From: Bradyrhizobium sp. DOA9
Lineage (GTDB): Bacteria; Pseudomonadota; Alphaproteobacteria; Rhizobiales; Xanthobacteraceae
Assembly: GCF_000617845.2 (NCBI RefSeq)
Contig: NZ_DF820425.1
Location: 1,832,538 to 1,896,537 of the forward strand
Direction: 5' to 3'
DNA: 64,000 nucleotides
Shown: one piece after another, positions 36,037 to 44,863 of the stretch
How the letters are laid out: every line of letters starts with the position of its first letter
Numbering within the stretch: position 1 is the stretch's first letter
Program-made: the position numbers and the translations under genes
Notes under the pieces: generated by a model
What the model was told of the DNA's origin: nothing
Seen by the model: only the letters and a program-made list of their open reading frames with translations
Databases searched by the model: none

Positions 36037-36755
36037 AGGACAATCCGTTCTCGCTGTGGGTCTATCTTTCGCAATCGCCACTGCTGTGGCTGACCGTAAC
36101 GCTGCTGGTCTATGCAACTACGGACGCGGTCTCGCTGGCGACGCGGCGCCATCCGCTGGTCAACCCCGTGCTGCACGCGATGTGGATCATCGGCGCGTTC
36201 CTGCTCCTGACCGGTACCTCCTACACGACCTATTTCGCCGGCGCGCAGTTCGTGCACTTCCTGCTGGGCCCCGCGACCGTCGCGCTCGCCGTGCCGCTCT
36301 ACGAGAACCGCAAGCGCGTGGTCGCATCGATCGTGCCGATGCTGGTGGCGCTGATCGTGGGATCGATCACGGCGGTGGTGTCTGTGGTGCTGCTGGCCGA
36401 GCTCGCCGGACTGCCGCGCGATGTCGTGCTGTCGCTGGCGCCGAAATCGGTCACCGCAGGCGTCGCCATGGGCATCGCCGAATCCCTGCACGCCGATCCT
36501 TCGCTGGCGGCCGTCGCCGTGATCCTCACCGGCATCATGGGCGCGATCATCGTGACACCGCTGATGAACCGCACCGGCATCACCGATTACCGGGCCCGCG
36601 GCTTTGCCGCCGGCCTTGCTGCGCATGGCATCGGCACGGCCCGCGCGTTCCAGGTCGACGAGATCGCCGGCGTCTTTTCCGGCATCGCCATGAGCCTGAA
36701 CGCTCTGGTGACCTCGTTCCTGGTGCCGCTGGCGGTCACACTGCTGGTGCGATGA
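36033..36755 (+). CDS. lrgB: LrgB family membrane protein
   Basis: The 240-residue partner of the LrgA-like protein has about seven helices and the conserved ALAPKSVTAGVAMGIAES-type motif (here LAPKSVTAGVAMGIAE) and ARGFAAGLAAHGIGTARAFQ. The pair forms a complex in the inner membrane, studied in Gram-positive cell lysis and pyruvate uptake; the role in alphaproteobacteria is unclear. Confidence 0.92.
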   Translation: MKDNPFSLWVYLSQSPLLWLTVTLLVYATTDAVSLATRRHPLVNPVLHAMWIIGAFLLLTGTSYTTYFAGAQFVHFLLGPATVALAVPLYENRKRVVASIVPMLVALIVGSITAVVSVVLLAELAGLPRDVVLSLAPKSVTAGVAMGIAESLHADPSLAAVAVILTGIMGAIIVTPLMNRTGITDYRARGFAAGLAAHGIGTARAFQVDEIAGVFSGIAMSLNALVTSFLVPLAVTLLVR

Positions 36756-36843
36756 CATCGCCGCCGCGACACTCTATATGGTCGGTAACAATGCCCGGTC
36801 CTCAGCCGTATTTGCCGAAGATGGGACCGAAACGGGACGAGAT

Positions 36844-37506
36844 ATGACTGGATTTGGGAACAAGGGCCGTCTGGTACCGACCCGGCGTGCGGCGCTGACG
36901 CTGATCGGAGCGACGGCGCTCGTTGCGGGCGGCATCACCTCTGCGCGGGCAGCGGCTAGCGATGAGGAGGTGCTGACCGAAGCCAAGGTGCTGCGCGATC
37001 CCGACACGCCCGTCGCAGGCAATCCCGACGGCAACATCACCATCGTCGAATGGTCCGACTACAATTGTCCCTATTGCCGCAAGCTCGAGCCCGAGCTGCG
37101 CCAGGTCGTTCAGGACGACGGCAAGGTGCGGCTGGTGATGAAGGACTGGCCGATCCTCGGGCCGGTGTCGGTCACCGCGGCGCGGAGCGCGCTGGCGGCC
37201 AAATTCCAGGGCAAGTACCACCAGGCCCATGACGCCATGATCGGCGTCTCTTCGCGCCTGACCGAACCCCGCATCAACGAGCTGCTTGCGGCCGCCGGGG
37301 TCGACATGGACCGGCTGAAGCGCGATCTCACCGGCCACGCCAAGGACATCGACGCCATCCTCAAGCGCAACAACGAGCAGGCTGAAGCCTTCGGCTTCCA
37401 GGGCACCCCGTCCTTCATCGTCGGAAAGTACCGCGTGCCCGGCGTGCTCAGCATGACCGAGTTCGAGCAGGTCATCGCCGACGCCCGCAAGGCCAAGATG
37501 AACTGA
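36844..37506 (+). CDS. DsbA-like thiol:disulfide oxidoreductase
   Basis: The 220-residue exported protein has a thioredoxin-fold core with YNCPYCRKLEPE (CPYC active site) near residue 75 and the cis-proline loop GFQGTPSFIVGKYRVPG. The N-terminal TRRAALTLIGATALVAGG resembles a twin-arginine signal, although Sec export is possible. It should form or shuffle disulfides in the periplasm, perhaps with DsbB encoded at 31186. The start at 36844 was chosen because the extension from 36778 would place charged residues before the signal. Confidence 0.88.
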   Translation: MTGFGNKGRLVPTRRAALTLIGATALVAGGITSARAAASDEEVLTEAKVLRDPDTPVAGNPDGNITIVEWSDYNCPYCRKLEPELRQVVQDDGKVRLVMKDWPILGPVSVTAARSALAAKFQGKYHQAHDAMIGVSSRLTEPRINELLAAAGVDMDRLKRDLTGHAKDIDAILKRNNEQAEAFGFQGTPSFIVGKYRVPGVLSMTEFEQVIADARKAKMN

Positions 37507-37533
37507 GCCGGCGCTATTTCTGGACGCAATACA

Positions 37534-37566
37534 AAGGCGCCGCCGCGGAGCTCGCGACGGCGCCTT
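37534..37566. terminator. bidirectional terminator-like hairpin
   Basis: AAGGCGCCG (37534-37542) pairs with CGGCGCCTT (37558-37566), with CGCG/CGCG nested in the loop, between converging genes; TGTTC follows. Confidence 0.75.
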
Positions 37567-37587
37567 GTTCATGTTGATCGAACGAAA

Positions 37588-37794
37588 TTACTTCGACGAG
37601 ATCCGGACCCAGTCCTTGTGCGCGCGATCGCGCAGCGCATCCCAATCGGCCTTGGCGACGTCCCAGTTCACGATGGTGCGGTTGGCGGCCGCGACATCGC
37701 CCTTGGCGACCGACGACGTCTGCATGGAATCATAGACGTAGACGCCGCCCGCAAGCAGCAGCGCGCCCAGGATCATTCCGAAAAAAGTCTGCAT
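37588..37794 (-). CDS. small single-pass membrane protein
   Basis: A 68-residue protein, MQTFFGMILGALLLAGGVYV at the start, so an N-terminal membrane helix, followed by a helical extracytoplasmic part with Trp residues (NWDVAKADWDALRDRAHKDW). ATG 37794 has GGAGG 7 bp upstream. The family is seen widely in Rhizobiales as a hypothetical; function unknown. Confidence 0.75.
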   Translation of the reverse strand: MQTFFGMILGALLLAGGVYVYDSMQTSSVAKGDVAAANRTIVNWDVAKADWDALRDRAHKDWVRISSK

Positions 37795-37875
37795 GGCGAA
37801 CCTCCGGTGACGGGCAATAACGTCGGCCCGGAGTGATGGTTCCGCGACCATGCGGCGCATCTAAGGAGAGGTCGT

Positions 37876-38946
37876 TCATTTTCCATTCAGCCACGTCATC
37901 AGCTCGGCATTGATCTCGCGCGGATAGGTGTGGCTGAGGTCGTCGATCTCGCGATAGGTGACTTGGGCACCGGCGGCGGAGAGCGCCGCCTGCGTCTGCC
38001 GCGCGGTCTGCACCGGAAACATCCAGTCGAGCTTGCCGTGAGTGATAAAGACCGGCAGGCCTTGCAGGCGCGTTGCGTCGGCCATTTCGGCCATCAGCGG
38101 ATGGAAGGTCGCCGCAACAGGCGCGAGATGCGTGAAGGGCGAGGAATGGTCGAGGCCGGTGACGTAGCAGAAGGTGCCGCCGTCGCTCATGCCGGTCAGC
38201 AGCATGCGCGAGGGATCGATGCGCCAGCGGCCGCGCACCTCCTCGATGATGCGCATGAGGTTCGGCGTGTCGGTGTCCTCGCCCATCAGCGCCCAGGTCT
38301 GTCCGGTCGCGGTCGGCGCCACCAGGATCGCGCCGAGGCTGCGGGCGTCGCGGAGCCAGCTCCACAGAAAGCCGCGTCCGTTGCCGCTGCCGCCATGCAG
38401 CGCCATCACCAGCGGCATGGCACGCTCGGGCGCATAATATTCGGGGACATAGACCGAGAAGCCGCCGCGGCTGCCAGGCTCGTTGTGGTCCTGGAAGATG
38501 CCGGTGTCCTCGTTCGCGCCGGCTTGGAGCCGCGACAACACATCCGCATTGTCGCGATTGGCGGCATTCAGAAAGAAGCTGCTCACCGGCGGAAATTGCA
38601 CCGCCAGCGGATAGAGCGCCTCCTGCGCGCGCGGGACATGGCGCAAGGCGCGGAACACCGCGACGAGATCGCCACGGCCACGCTCGACCTCACGAATTCC
38701 GGAAAAGGCAGCGAGCGTCTCGCCGCAGGCGCGATCCAGTCGCTCGCGCAGCCCAGCGAACTGCTCCGGCCAATCGCCGATTGCGGCGTGCGCCGTCTGC
38801 AGCGCCTCGTCCGGTGTGCCGATCGCATCCATCACCGAAGCGAAGGCCGGCGGATGCAGATGCCGCTGGAAGAAGCCGAGCGCTTCCAGCGCGTTGAGCA
38901 GCGGCGGCAGCACGGCCACGATGTCGTCCACCACGGCCTCGGTCAT
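37876..38946 (-). CDS. alpha/beta hydrolase (phospholipase/carboxylesterase-like)
   Basis: A 356-residue cytoplasmic esterase-like protein. An N-terminal helical part of about 150 residues has no known fold. The hydrolase part has VMALHGGSGNGRGFLWSW (oxyanion), LLTGMSDGGTFCYVTGL with the Ser nucleophile, VFITHGKLDWMFP (acid) and IDDLSHTYPREIN (His). The ester substrate is unknown. It ends 26 bp before... the next gene upstream on this strand, the S1C/PDZ protein, is 26 bp away, so the two are probably cotranscribed. Confidence 0.85.
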   Translation of the reverse strand: MTEAVVDDIVAVLPPLLNALEALGFFQRHLHPPAFASVMDAIGTPDEALQTAHAAIGDWPEQFAGLRERLDRACGETLAAFSGIREVERGRGDLVAVFRALRHVPRAQEALYPLAVQFPPVSSFFLNAANRDNADVLSRLQAGANEDTGIFQDHNEPGSRGGFSVYVPEYYAPERAMPLVMALHGGSGNGRGFLWSWLRDARSLGAILVAPTATGQTWALMGEDTDTPNLMRIIEEVRGRWRIDPSRMLLTGMSDGGTFCYVTGLDHSSPFTHLAPVAATFHPLMAEMADATRLQGLPVFITHGKLDWMFPVQTARQTQAALSAAGAQVTYREIDDLSHTYPREINAELMTWLNGK

Positions 38947-38972
38947 CGCCGCTTCCTCAGAGCCCTTAGGGA

Positions 38973-39944
38973 TCAGTGCAGCTTCGGCGCCTTCAGGAGC
39001 TTGAAGCGGTCGGTCGACGTCACCGTGACGTCGAAGGTGACGCCTTCATGATGAACCGTGAGCGGCACGTCGACGCCGGCGGCGCCGAGCGCCCACATCT
39101 TCTTGTAGAAGGCGGTCTGGCTCGTCACCTTGTCGCCGTTCACGGCGAGAATGACGTCGCCGGTCTTGAGCTCGGCACGGGCGGCCGGGCCGTTGGTGGA
39201 GATGCCGATCACCACCACGCGGTTGTCGATCTCGGTCGAGTAGAGTCCGAGCCAGGGCCGTGCCGGCTTGTTGACGCGGCCGAAGTTTCGCAAGTCCTCA
39301 AGGACCGGCTTCAGGAGGTCGATCGGCACGATCATGTTGACGTGCTCGGCCTTGCCGTCACGTTCACGCTCGAGCTGGAGCGAGCCGATGCCGATCAGCT
39401 CGCCGCGTTCGTTGAGCAGCGCCGTGCCGCCCCAGTTCGGATGCGCGGGAGCAGTGAAGATGGCCTCGTCCAGCAGATATTCCCAGTAACCGGCGAATTC
39501 CTGCCTGGCCACGACCTGGCTCGCGACCGAGCGCGTGCGTCCGCCGGCGCCGCCGACCACGACGCGGTCGCCGATCCGTACCGCTGCCGACGAGCCGAGC
39601 GGCAGCGGCGCAATGTCGAGCTGACCGAGCGCCTGCACCAGCCCGAACCCGGTCTCGGAATCGAAACCGAGCGCATGGCCCTCCACCACGCGTCCGTCGG
39701 CGCGGTGCAGCCAGACCGACTCTGCCTCGGTGATGAGATAACCTATCGTGAGCACCAGGCCGTCATCGATCACGACGCCGTTGCCGGCGCGTTCGGTGCC
39801 CAGCGTCTCGGCACTGAAGGCGTCCGGCGGGATGATGGCGTGCAGGCCGACGACGGAGCCGAGTGCGCGGTCGAGATCGAAACCGTAGTCGCTCGCCCGC
39901 GGCTGGTTCGCCGGCGGCACCCTCCATTCGGTCAGAGTGCTCAT
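38973..39944 (-). CDS. S1C (HtrA-like) protease homologue lacking the catalytic triad, with PDZ domain
   Basis: The 323-residue protein has a trypsin-fold domain (about 25-220) and a PDZ domain (about 235-320; PWLGLYSTEIDNRVVVIGIS, LKTGDVILAVNGDKV). At the usual His site (TNHHVV) it reads LTIGYLITEAE, at the Asp site (DLAVL) GFGLVQAL, and at the Ser site (GNSGGP) PNWGGTALL, so none of the three catalytic residues is seen. It cannot be a standard serine protease. It may be a scaffold or peptide-binding chaperone. No signal peptide is present, so it is probably cytoplasmic. ATG 39944 follows AGGAGAAC. Confidence 0.85.
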   Translation of the reverse strand: MSTLTEWRVPPANQPRASDYGFDLDRALGSVVGLHAIIPPDAFSAETLGTERAGNGVVIDDGLVLTIGYLITEAESVWLHRADGRVVEGHALGFDSETGFGLVQALGQLDIAPLPLGSSAAVRIGDRVVVGGAGGRTRSVASQVVARQEFAGYWEYLLDEAIFTAPAHPNWGGTALLNERGELIGIGSLQLERERDGKAEHVNMIVPIDLLKPVLEDLRNFGRVNKPARPWLGLYSTEIDNRVVVIGISTNGPAARAELKTGDVILAVNGDKVTSQTAFYKKMWALGAAGVDVPLTVHHEGVTFDVTVTSTDRFKLLKAPKLH

Positions 39945-40255
39945 GGAGTTCTCCTGGCTGAGTGCATCGCTCCGGCAAGGCTGGCCGAGCGGTGTGCGAA
40001 GCAGCACTAATCTAAGCTGCGAATGATCGATTTTAAAGACTTCTTGCGACCATTCGCGCGGATCGGCGAGAAGTTCGAAAGTTCGGTCCACCCCTTGAGT
40101 CGGTCCCTCGACCCCGCAAGCGCTGCGCCGCATGTCGTTTTGTCCTCTCGTTGCCCATCGATGCCAATAGATCATCCGGCCAGCGGCCTGGATAGGCTAG
40201 GCTATTGCCGGGTTCAGTTGGTGGACGTATCGTTCCGCGAATTGCGGAACCGGCG
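39945..40255. other. divergent intergenic region
   Basis: Lies between the protease-like gene and the nucleotidyltransferase gene. Base composition is lower in GC from about 40020 on. No clear dyad or repeat is seen, but promoters for both directions must lie here. Confidence 0.4.
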
Positions 40256-40867
40256 ATGAGCGAAAAGAACTTCGATCGAGCAACTTTGGAATATGCGCTG
40301 GCCGAGCTCGGTCGAAGGGCCTTTGCTGCGGGCCGCACGGTCGAAATCGTGATCTACGGCGGATCGGCACTTCTCCTGACCTTGAACCGCGAAATCAACA
40401 CGGGCGATGTCGATGCAGTTTTCGAAGGAAACAGGGACTTCATCAAGAAGCTGGCGGCCGAGATGGCCGAGGAGTTCGAGTGGGATGAAAATTGGCTAAA
40501 CGACGGGGTGAAGGGCTGGTTGAGCAAGAGAGACTCCGATCCCGAAGTTAGAGCTCTATTCAAGACCTACCCCTCAGAGGACCAACCGGGACTTCGCGTC
40601 TACACGGCAAAACCGGAATACTTGTTTGCCATGAAATGCCGAGCAATGCGTGTCGGCGGTATTGAAACGAACTCGGACATCGACGACATCAAGCTGCTCG
40701 CGCGCGCAATAGGGATAAAGAATAGCCAGGACGCACTGACCCTGGTCGAGAGATTCTACCCGCATAATATGCTCCAACCCAAAACCCGCCTGGGGCTCGA
40801 GGAGATCTTCTCAAATCTGACGATTGGATCAGAGAGCGACGAAACGCCGAGGTCGAGCCCGCCATGA
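40256..40867 (+). CDS. nucleotidyltransferase-fold protein (AbiEii/DUF6036-like)
   Basis: A 203-residue protein with the NTase fold signature IVIYGGSALLLTLN (GGS at 35-37) and INTGDVDAVFEG (metal Asp51 and Asp53), followed by PEYLFAMKCRAMR and DIDDIKLLARAIGI, typical of AbiEii and DUF6036 proteins. Some relatives are toxins that add nucleotides to tRNA or other targets. Codon use is less GC-rich than in the neighbours (Lys AAG/AAA, Asn AAC/AAT, Ile ATA), which suggests transfer. Start ATG 40256. The downstream gene overlaps by 4 bp, as in toxin-antitoxin or abortive infection pairs. Confidence 0.82.
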   Translation: MSEKNFDRATLEYALAELGRRAFAAGRTVEIVIYGGSALLLTLNREINTGDVDAVFEGNRDFIKKLAAEMAEEFEWDENWLNDGVKGWLSKRDSDPEVRALFKTYPSEDQPGLRVYTAKPEYLFAMKCRAMRVGGIETNSDIDDIKLLARAIGIKNSQDALTLVERFYPHNMLQPKTRLGLEEIFSNLTIGSESDETPRSSPP

Positions 40868-41262
40868 GCCTGTTTGACAACAAGCCCAGAACGCTAAGTG
40901 ATGTCGTGCGGCGCGTAAGAGCTGGTCAACAGAAGTTTGATCCGTCACTTCGCGAATTTCTCGATTGGTTCTACATGAATCCGCACGCGCGTCAGCAGGC
41001 GATCGAGGGGCGCCCGGATCAGATTGATGCTTTGCATGACGCCTACGTGGCGGCAGTAGCGGAGCATCTTGCGCGCGTTCACGGATTACCAGTGCCGGAA
41101 TGGACCGAGGATCATGGTAATGGGCTGAGGGAGCCGTTCTTTGCCGGCGGCCTGCAATCACTGAAGGGCGTGCTGGTCGCCGAGAGCCCTACTGCCTTTC
41201 GACGACGCCTCCTGTTCGTCAGCAAGGATGCTTTGTCGAGGCCTAGAATGCAGGACGCCTAA
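40864..41262 (+). CDS. putative partner of the nucleotidyltransferase protein
   Basis: A 132-residue protein that starts within the stop of the NTase gene (ATGA). It contains FLDWFYMNPHARQQAIEGRP, a helix, then VPEWTEDHGNGLREPFFAGG and SPTAFRRRLLFVSKDALSRP. I recognise the LREPFFAGG to AFRRRLLFVS pattern as the tail of helix-turn-helix proteins paired with such NTases in other bacteria, but here no clear helix-turn-helix is visible. It could be the antitoxin or a target adaptor. Composition is as atypical as its partner. Confidence 0.7.
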   Translation: MSLFDNKPRTLSDVVRRVRAGQQKFDPSLREFLDWFYMNPHARQQAIEGRPDQIDALHDAYVAAVAEHLARVHGLPVPEWTEDHGNGLREPFFAGGLQSLKGVLVAESPTAFRRRLLFVSKDALSRPRMQDA

Positions 41263-41368
41263 CATCAGATTCAGTGCATGGCTGATGTCCGCGCCGGTTC
41301 TTGGCGGGCCAACGTGAAGCTGCTAACCATTGCCGCTTCGTTTGACCAAGGGATCACGGACCACAAGC

Positions 41369-42787
41369 ATGGACAACCGCAGCGACATCTGGCGTGGCAT
41401 CGACACGATCAAGGCACGTTTCATCGACCTCAGCGACAGGGTCTGGGGCATGCCCGAGGTCTGCTACACCGAGGCGCGGTCCGCCGCCGAGCATCTCGCC
41501 GAGCTGCGTCACCAGGGATTCCGCATCACCGAGAACGTCGCCGGCATCCCGACCGCGCTGATCGGCGAGTGGGGCGAGGGCGGTCCGGTCATTGCCTTCA
41601 TGGGCGAGTACGATGCGCTGCCGGGCCTCAGCCAGGAGGCCGGTGTTGCCGAGCATCGCCCGGTCGAGACCGGCGGCCATGGCCATGGCTGCGGTCACAA
41701 CCTGCTCGGTTCAGCTGCGCTGCTCGCCGCGACGGCGGTGAAGGACTGGCTCGCCGAGAACAAGGTGCACGGGCGCGTGCGCTATTATGGCTGTCCGGCG
41801 GAGGAAGGCGGCGCGGCCAAGGCCTTCATGGTGCGCTCCGGTGCCTTCGAGGACGCCGACATCGCCATTACCTGGCACCCGCACAGCTTCTGGGAAGTGG
41901 CGGTGACGCCGTCGCTTGCGAACACGCGCGCCGATTTCACCTTCACCGGCCGCACCTCGCACGCCGCGGCCTCGCCGCACCTTGGCCGCTCCGCGCTCGA
42001 TGCGGTGGAATTGATGAATGTCGGCGTCAACTACATGCGCGAGCACATGCCGAGCGACGCGCGCGTGCACTACGCGCTGCTCGACACCGGCGGCATCGCG
42101 CCGAACGTGGTGCAGGCCCATGCGCGCGTGCGCTATTCGATCCGGGCGCGCGATCTTCCCGGCATGAACGAGCTGGTCGAGCGCGTGTCCAAGATCGCAC
42201 AAGGCGCGGCGTTGATGACCGAGACCAAGGTCGAGATGAAGATCATCTCCGCGGTCTCCAACATCCTGCCGAATGCGCCGCTGGAGCAGGCGCTGCACGA
42301 GGTGATGGAAGAGCTCGGACCGCCGCATTTCGACGATGCGGACAAGAGCTTTGCCGGCCAGATCCGTGCGACCTTGAGCGACAAGGACATCGCGTCGGTC
42401 TATTACGCGATCGGCATGGAGCCGACCGATCGGCCGCTGGCCGACTTCCTGGTGCCGCTCGATGCCAAGCGCAACCCGCTGGTCGGCTCGACCGATGTCG
42501 GCGACGTGAGCTGGGTGGTGCCGACAGTGCAGGTGCACGCACCGACGGTTGCAATCGGCACGCCCTTCCACACCTGGCAGGTGGTGGCGCAGGGCAAGAG
42601 CCCGCACGCGCACAAGGCCATGGTGCAGGCGGCCAAGGCGATGGCCGGTCTCGGCATCAAGGCGCTGATGGAACCGGAGCTGATCGAGGCTGCCAAGGCG
42701 GATCTGCAGAAGCGGACGGCCCGGACACCTTACGTCTGTCCGTTGCCGGATCACGTTGCGCCGCCCCTCGACATGTCCGTGGCGTAG
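41369..42787 (+). CDS. M20 family amidohydrolase, AbgB-like
   Basis: The 472-residue enzyme is a two-metal amidohydrolase of family M20: GHGHGCGHNLLGSAALLAA (metal His and second shell), YYGCPAEEGGAAKAFMVRSG (Glu pair) and DIAITWHPHSFWEV. The last part, VGDVSWVVPTVQVHAPTVA, contacts metal and substrate. AbgB cleaves p-aminobenzoyl-glutamate; close relatives cleave indole-3-acetyl or other N-acyl amino acids. It stands 259 bp before a full peptide-type ABC operon on the same strand, suggesting that imported conjugates are cleaved. Confidence 0.9.
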   Translation: MDNRSDIWRGIDTIKARFIDLSDRVWGMPEVCYTEARSAAEHLAELRHQGFRITENVAGIPTALIGEWGEGGPVIAFMGEYDALPGLSQEAGVAEHRPVETGGHGHGCGHNLLGSAALLAATAVKDWLAENKVHGRVRYYGCPAEEGGAAKAFMVRSGAFEDADIAITWHPHSFWEVAVTPSLANTRADFTFTGRTSHAAASPHLGRSALDAVELMNVGVNYMREHMPSDARVHYALLDTGGIAPNVVQAHARVRYSIRARDLPGMNELVERVSKIAQGAALMTETKVEMKIISAVSNILPNAPLEQALHEVMEELGPPHFDDADKSFAGQIRATLSDKDIASVYYAIGMEPTDRPLADFLVPLDAKRNPLVGSTDVGDVSWVVPTVQVHAPTVAIGTPFHTWQVVAQGKSPHAHKAMVQAAKAMAGLGIKALMEPELIEAAKADLQKRTARTPYVCPLPDHVAPPLDMSVA

Positions 42788-43046
42788 GAATTCGCCTCGA
42801 TACTTCGTCTGATCCAGCGAACAAATTTTCCGCAGTGCAGCGCGCAATCCAGCAGATTTTAATGCTGGATTGCCGAACGGATGGGCTGCGGAGCGCAATT
42901 TTGCCCAACGGACAGCCAATAGACCGTTTGCATACACACGGTCCCAGTTGACGTGCACCCCATTCGGTGTGCCATCTACCGCCAGCCAAACCCGGCGGTC
43001 GCGAGCGGCCGCCTGCATCCATGTCGGAACCAGACGGGGGACAACC

Positions 43047-44837
43047 ATGCTGGACAAAGAGCTGCGTTCGATGATCGGTCAGGTGAAGGACGGGCAGATG
43101 GACCGCCGCGCCTTCATCAAGCGCCTCGCTGCGGTCGGTCTCACCGCTCCCCTGGCCAACCAGCTCCTGGCGCTCGGCGGCGTCGCCATGGCGCAGAGCC
43201 CCGCGGTCTACAAGCCGACCAAGCGCGGGGGCGGCGGTCCTCTCAAGGTGCTGTGGTGGCAGGGGGCGACGCTACTCAATCCGCATTTCGCCACCGGCAC
43301 CAAGGACCAGGACGGATCGCGGATCTTCTACGAGCCGCTCGCGAGCTGGGACGCCGACGGCAATCTCAACCCGATCCTCGCTGCCGAGATTCCTTCGGTT
43401 GCGAACGGCGGTCTCGCCGCCGATGCCAAATCGGTGGTCTGGAAAATCAAGCCGGGAGTCAAATGGCACGATGGCAAGCCGCTGACTGCCGACGACTTCG
43501 TATTCACCTGGCAATACGCCAGCGATCCCGCCACGGCTGCCGTCACTATCAGCACCTATGGTGACATCACGGTCGAGAAGGTCAGTGATCTCTCGATTCG
43601 CATCCTGTTCAAGACCCCGACGCCGTTCTGGGCCAACGCGTTCGTCGGCGCTTATGGATGCGTTCTTCCCAAGCATCTGTTTGCCGACTACAAAGGCTCG
43701 AAGTCCCGCGAGGCGCCGAACAATCTGGCTCCGGTGGGCACCGGTCCCTATAAATTCGTCGAGTTCAAGCCGGGCGATGTGGTCCGCGGCGAGCTCAATC
43801 CCGATTATCACATGCCCAACCGTCCGCATTTCGACACGATCGAGATGAAGGGCGGCGGCGATGCCGTCTCGGCGGCGCGCGCGGTGATCCAGACCGGCGA
43901 ATTCGATTTCGCCTGGAACATGCAGGTCGAAGACGACGTGCTGCTGCGTCTGGAGAAGGGCGGCAAGGGCAAGACCGTCTATGCCACCGGTGGCGATATC
44001 GAGTTCATCGCCATCAACTTCACCGACCCCAACGTCGAGATCGACGGCGAGCGCTCCTCGATGAAGACCAAGCACCCGATCCTGTCGGATCCGAACGTGC
44101 GCAAGGCGCTCGCCCTGCTTGTGGACCGCGATTCCGTCAAGAAAGCGATCTACGGCCGGGCCGGGCGCACCACGGCCAACTACCTCAACGGTCCCGAGAA
44201 GTTCGTCTCCAAGAACACCTCGTGGGAGTTCAACATCGAGAAGGCGTCGAAGATGCTCGATGACGCCGGCTGGAAGGTCGGCGCCGACGGCATCCGCGAG
44301 AAAGACGGCAAGAAATTCAAGCTTCTGTACCAGACCTCGACCAACGGTCCGCGCCAGAAGACCCAGGCTATCGTCAAGCAGGCCTGTCAGAAGGCCGGCA
44401 TCGACGTGGAGCTGAAATCGGTCGTCGCCTCGGTGTTCTTCTCATCCGACGTTGCCAACCCGGACACCTATCCCAAGTTCTATGCCGACATCGAGGAGTT
44501 CCAGATCCCGATGACGCAGCCGGATCCGGCGCTGCACATGCGCCGCTACATCTCCGCCAACGTGGCCACCAAGGAGAACAAATGGCAGGGGCAGAACTTC
44601 CCGCGCTATGTCAACAAGGAGTATGACGACGCCATTGCTGCCGCCGAGACCGAGACCGATCCGGTCAAGCGCGCCGCGCTCTACATCAAGTGCAACGACC
44701 TGTTGTGGCAGGACACCGTGTTCATTCCGGTGATGCATCGCCTGCTGGTGGATGCCAGCTCCAATTCGTTGCGGCCGGCGCTCTCGGGCTGGGCCAATCG
44801 GACCGACAACATCCAGGACTGGTACCGGGAGGCATGA
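43047..44837 (+). CDS. ABC transporter peptide-type substrate-binding protein, Tat signal
   Basis: The 596-residue SBP family 5 protein begins with a long n-region and MDRRAFIKRLAAVGLTAPLA, a twin-arginine motif, so it is probably folded before export. Mature motifs include YEPLASWDADGNLNPILAAE, GVKWHDGKPLTADDFVFTW and RKALALLVDRDSVKKAIYG. It binds solutes for the four downstream genes; the gap to the first permease is 26 bp. It may work with the amidohydrolase encoded before it. Confidence 0.94.
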   Translation: MLDKELRSMIGQVKDGQMDRRAFIKRLAAVGLTAPLANQLLALGGVAMAQSPAVYKPTKRGGGGPLKVLWWQGATLLNPHFATGTKDQDGSRIFYEPLASWDADGNLNPILAAEIPSVANGGLAADAKSVVWKIKPGVKWHDGKPLTADDFVFTWQYASDPATAAVTISTYGDITVEKVSDLSIRILFKTPTPFWANAFVGAYGCVLPKHLFADYKGSKSREAPNNLAPVGTGPYKFVEFKPGDVVRGELNPDYHMPNRPHFDTIEMKGGGDAVSAARAVIQTGEFDFAWNMQVEDDVLLRLEKGGKGKTVYATGGDIEFIAINFTDPNVEIDGERSSMKTKHPILSDPNVRKALALLVDRDSVKKAIYGRAGRTTANYLNGPEKFVSKNTSWEFNIEKASKMLDDAGWKVGADGIREKDGKKFKLLYQTSTNGPRQKTQAIVKQACQKAGIDVELKSVVASVFFSSDVANPDTYPKFYADIEEFQIPMTQPDPALHMRRYISANVATKENKWQGQNFPRYVNKEYDDAIAAAETETDPVKRAALYIKCNDLLWQDTVFIPVMHRLLVDASSNSLRPALSGWANRTDNIQDWYREA

Positions 44838-44863
44838 GCGCGGGCTAGACGGGATTTTTCCCT

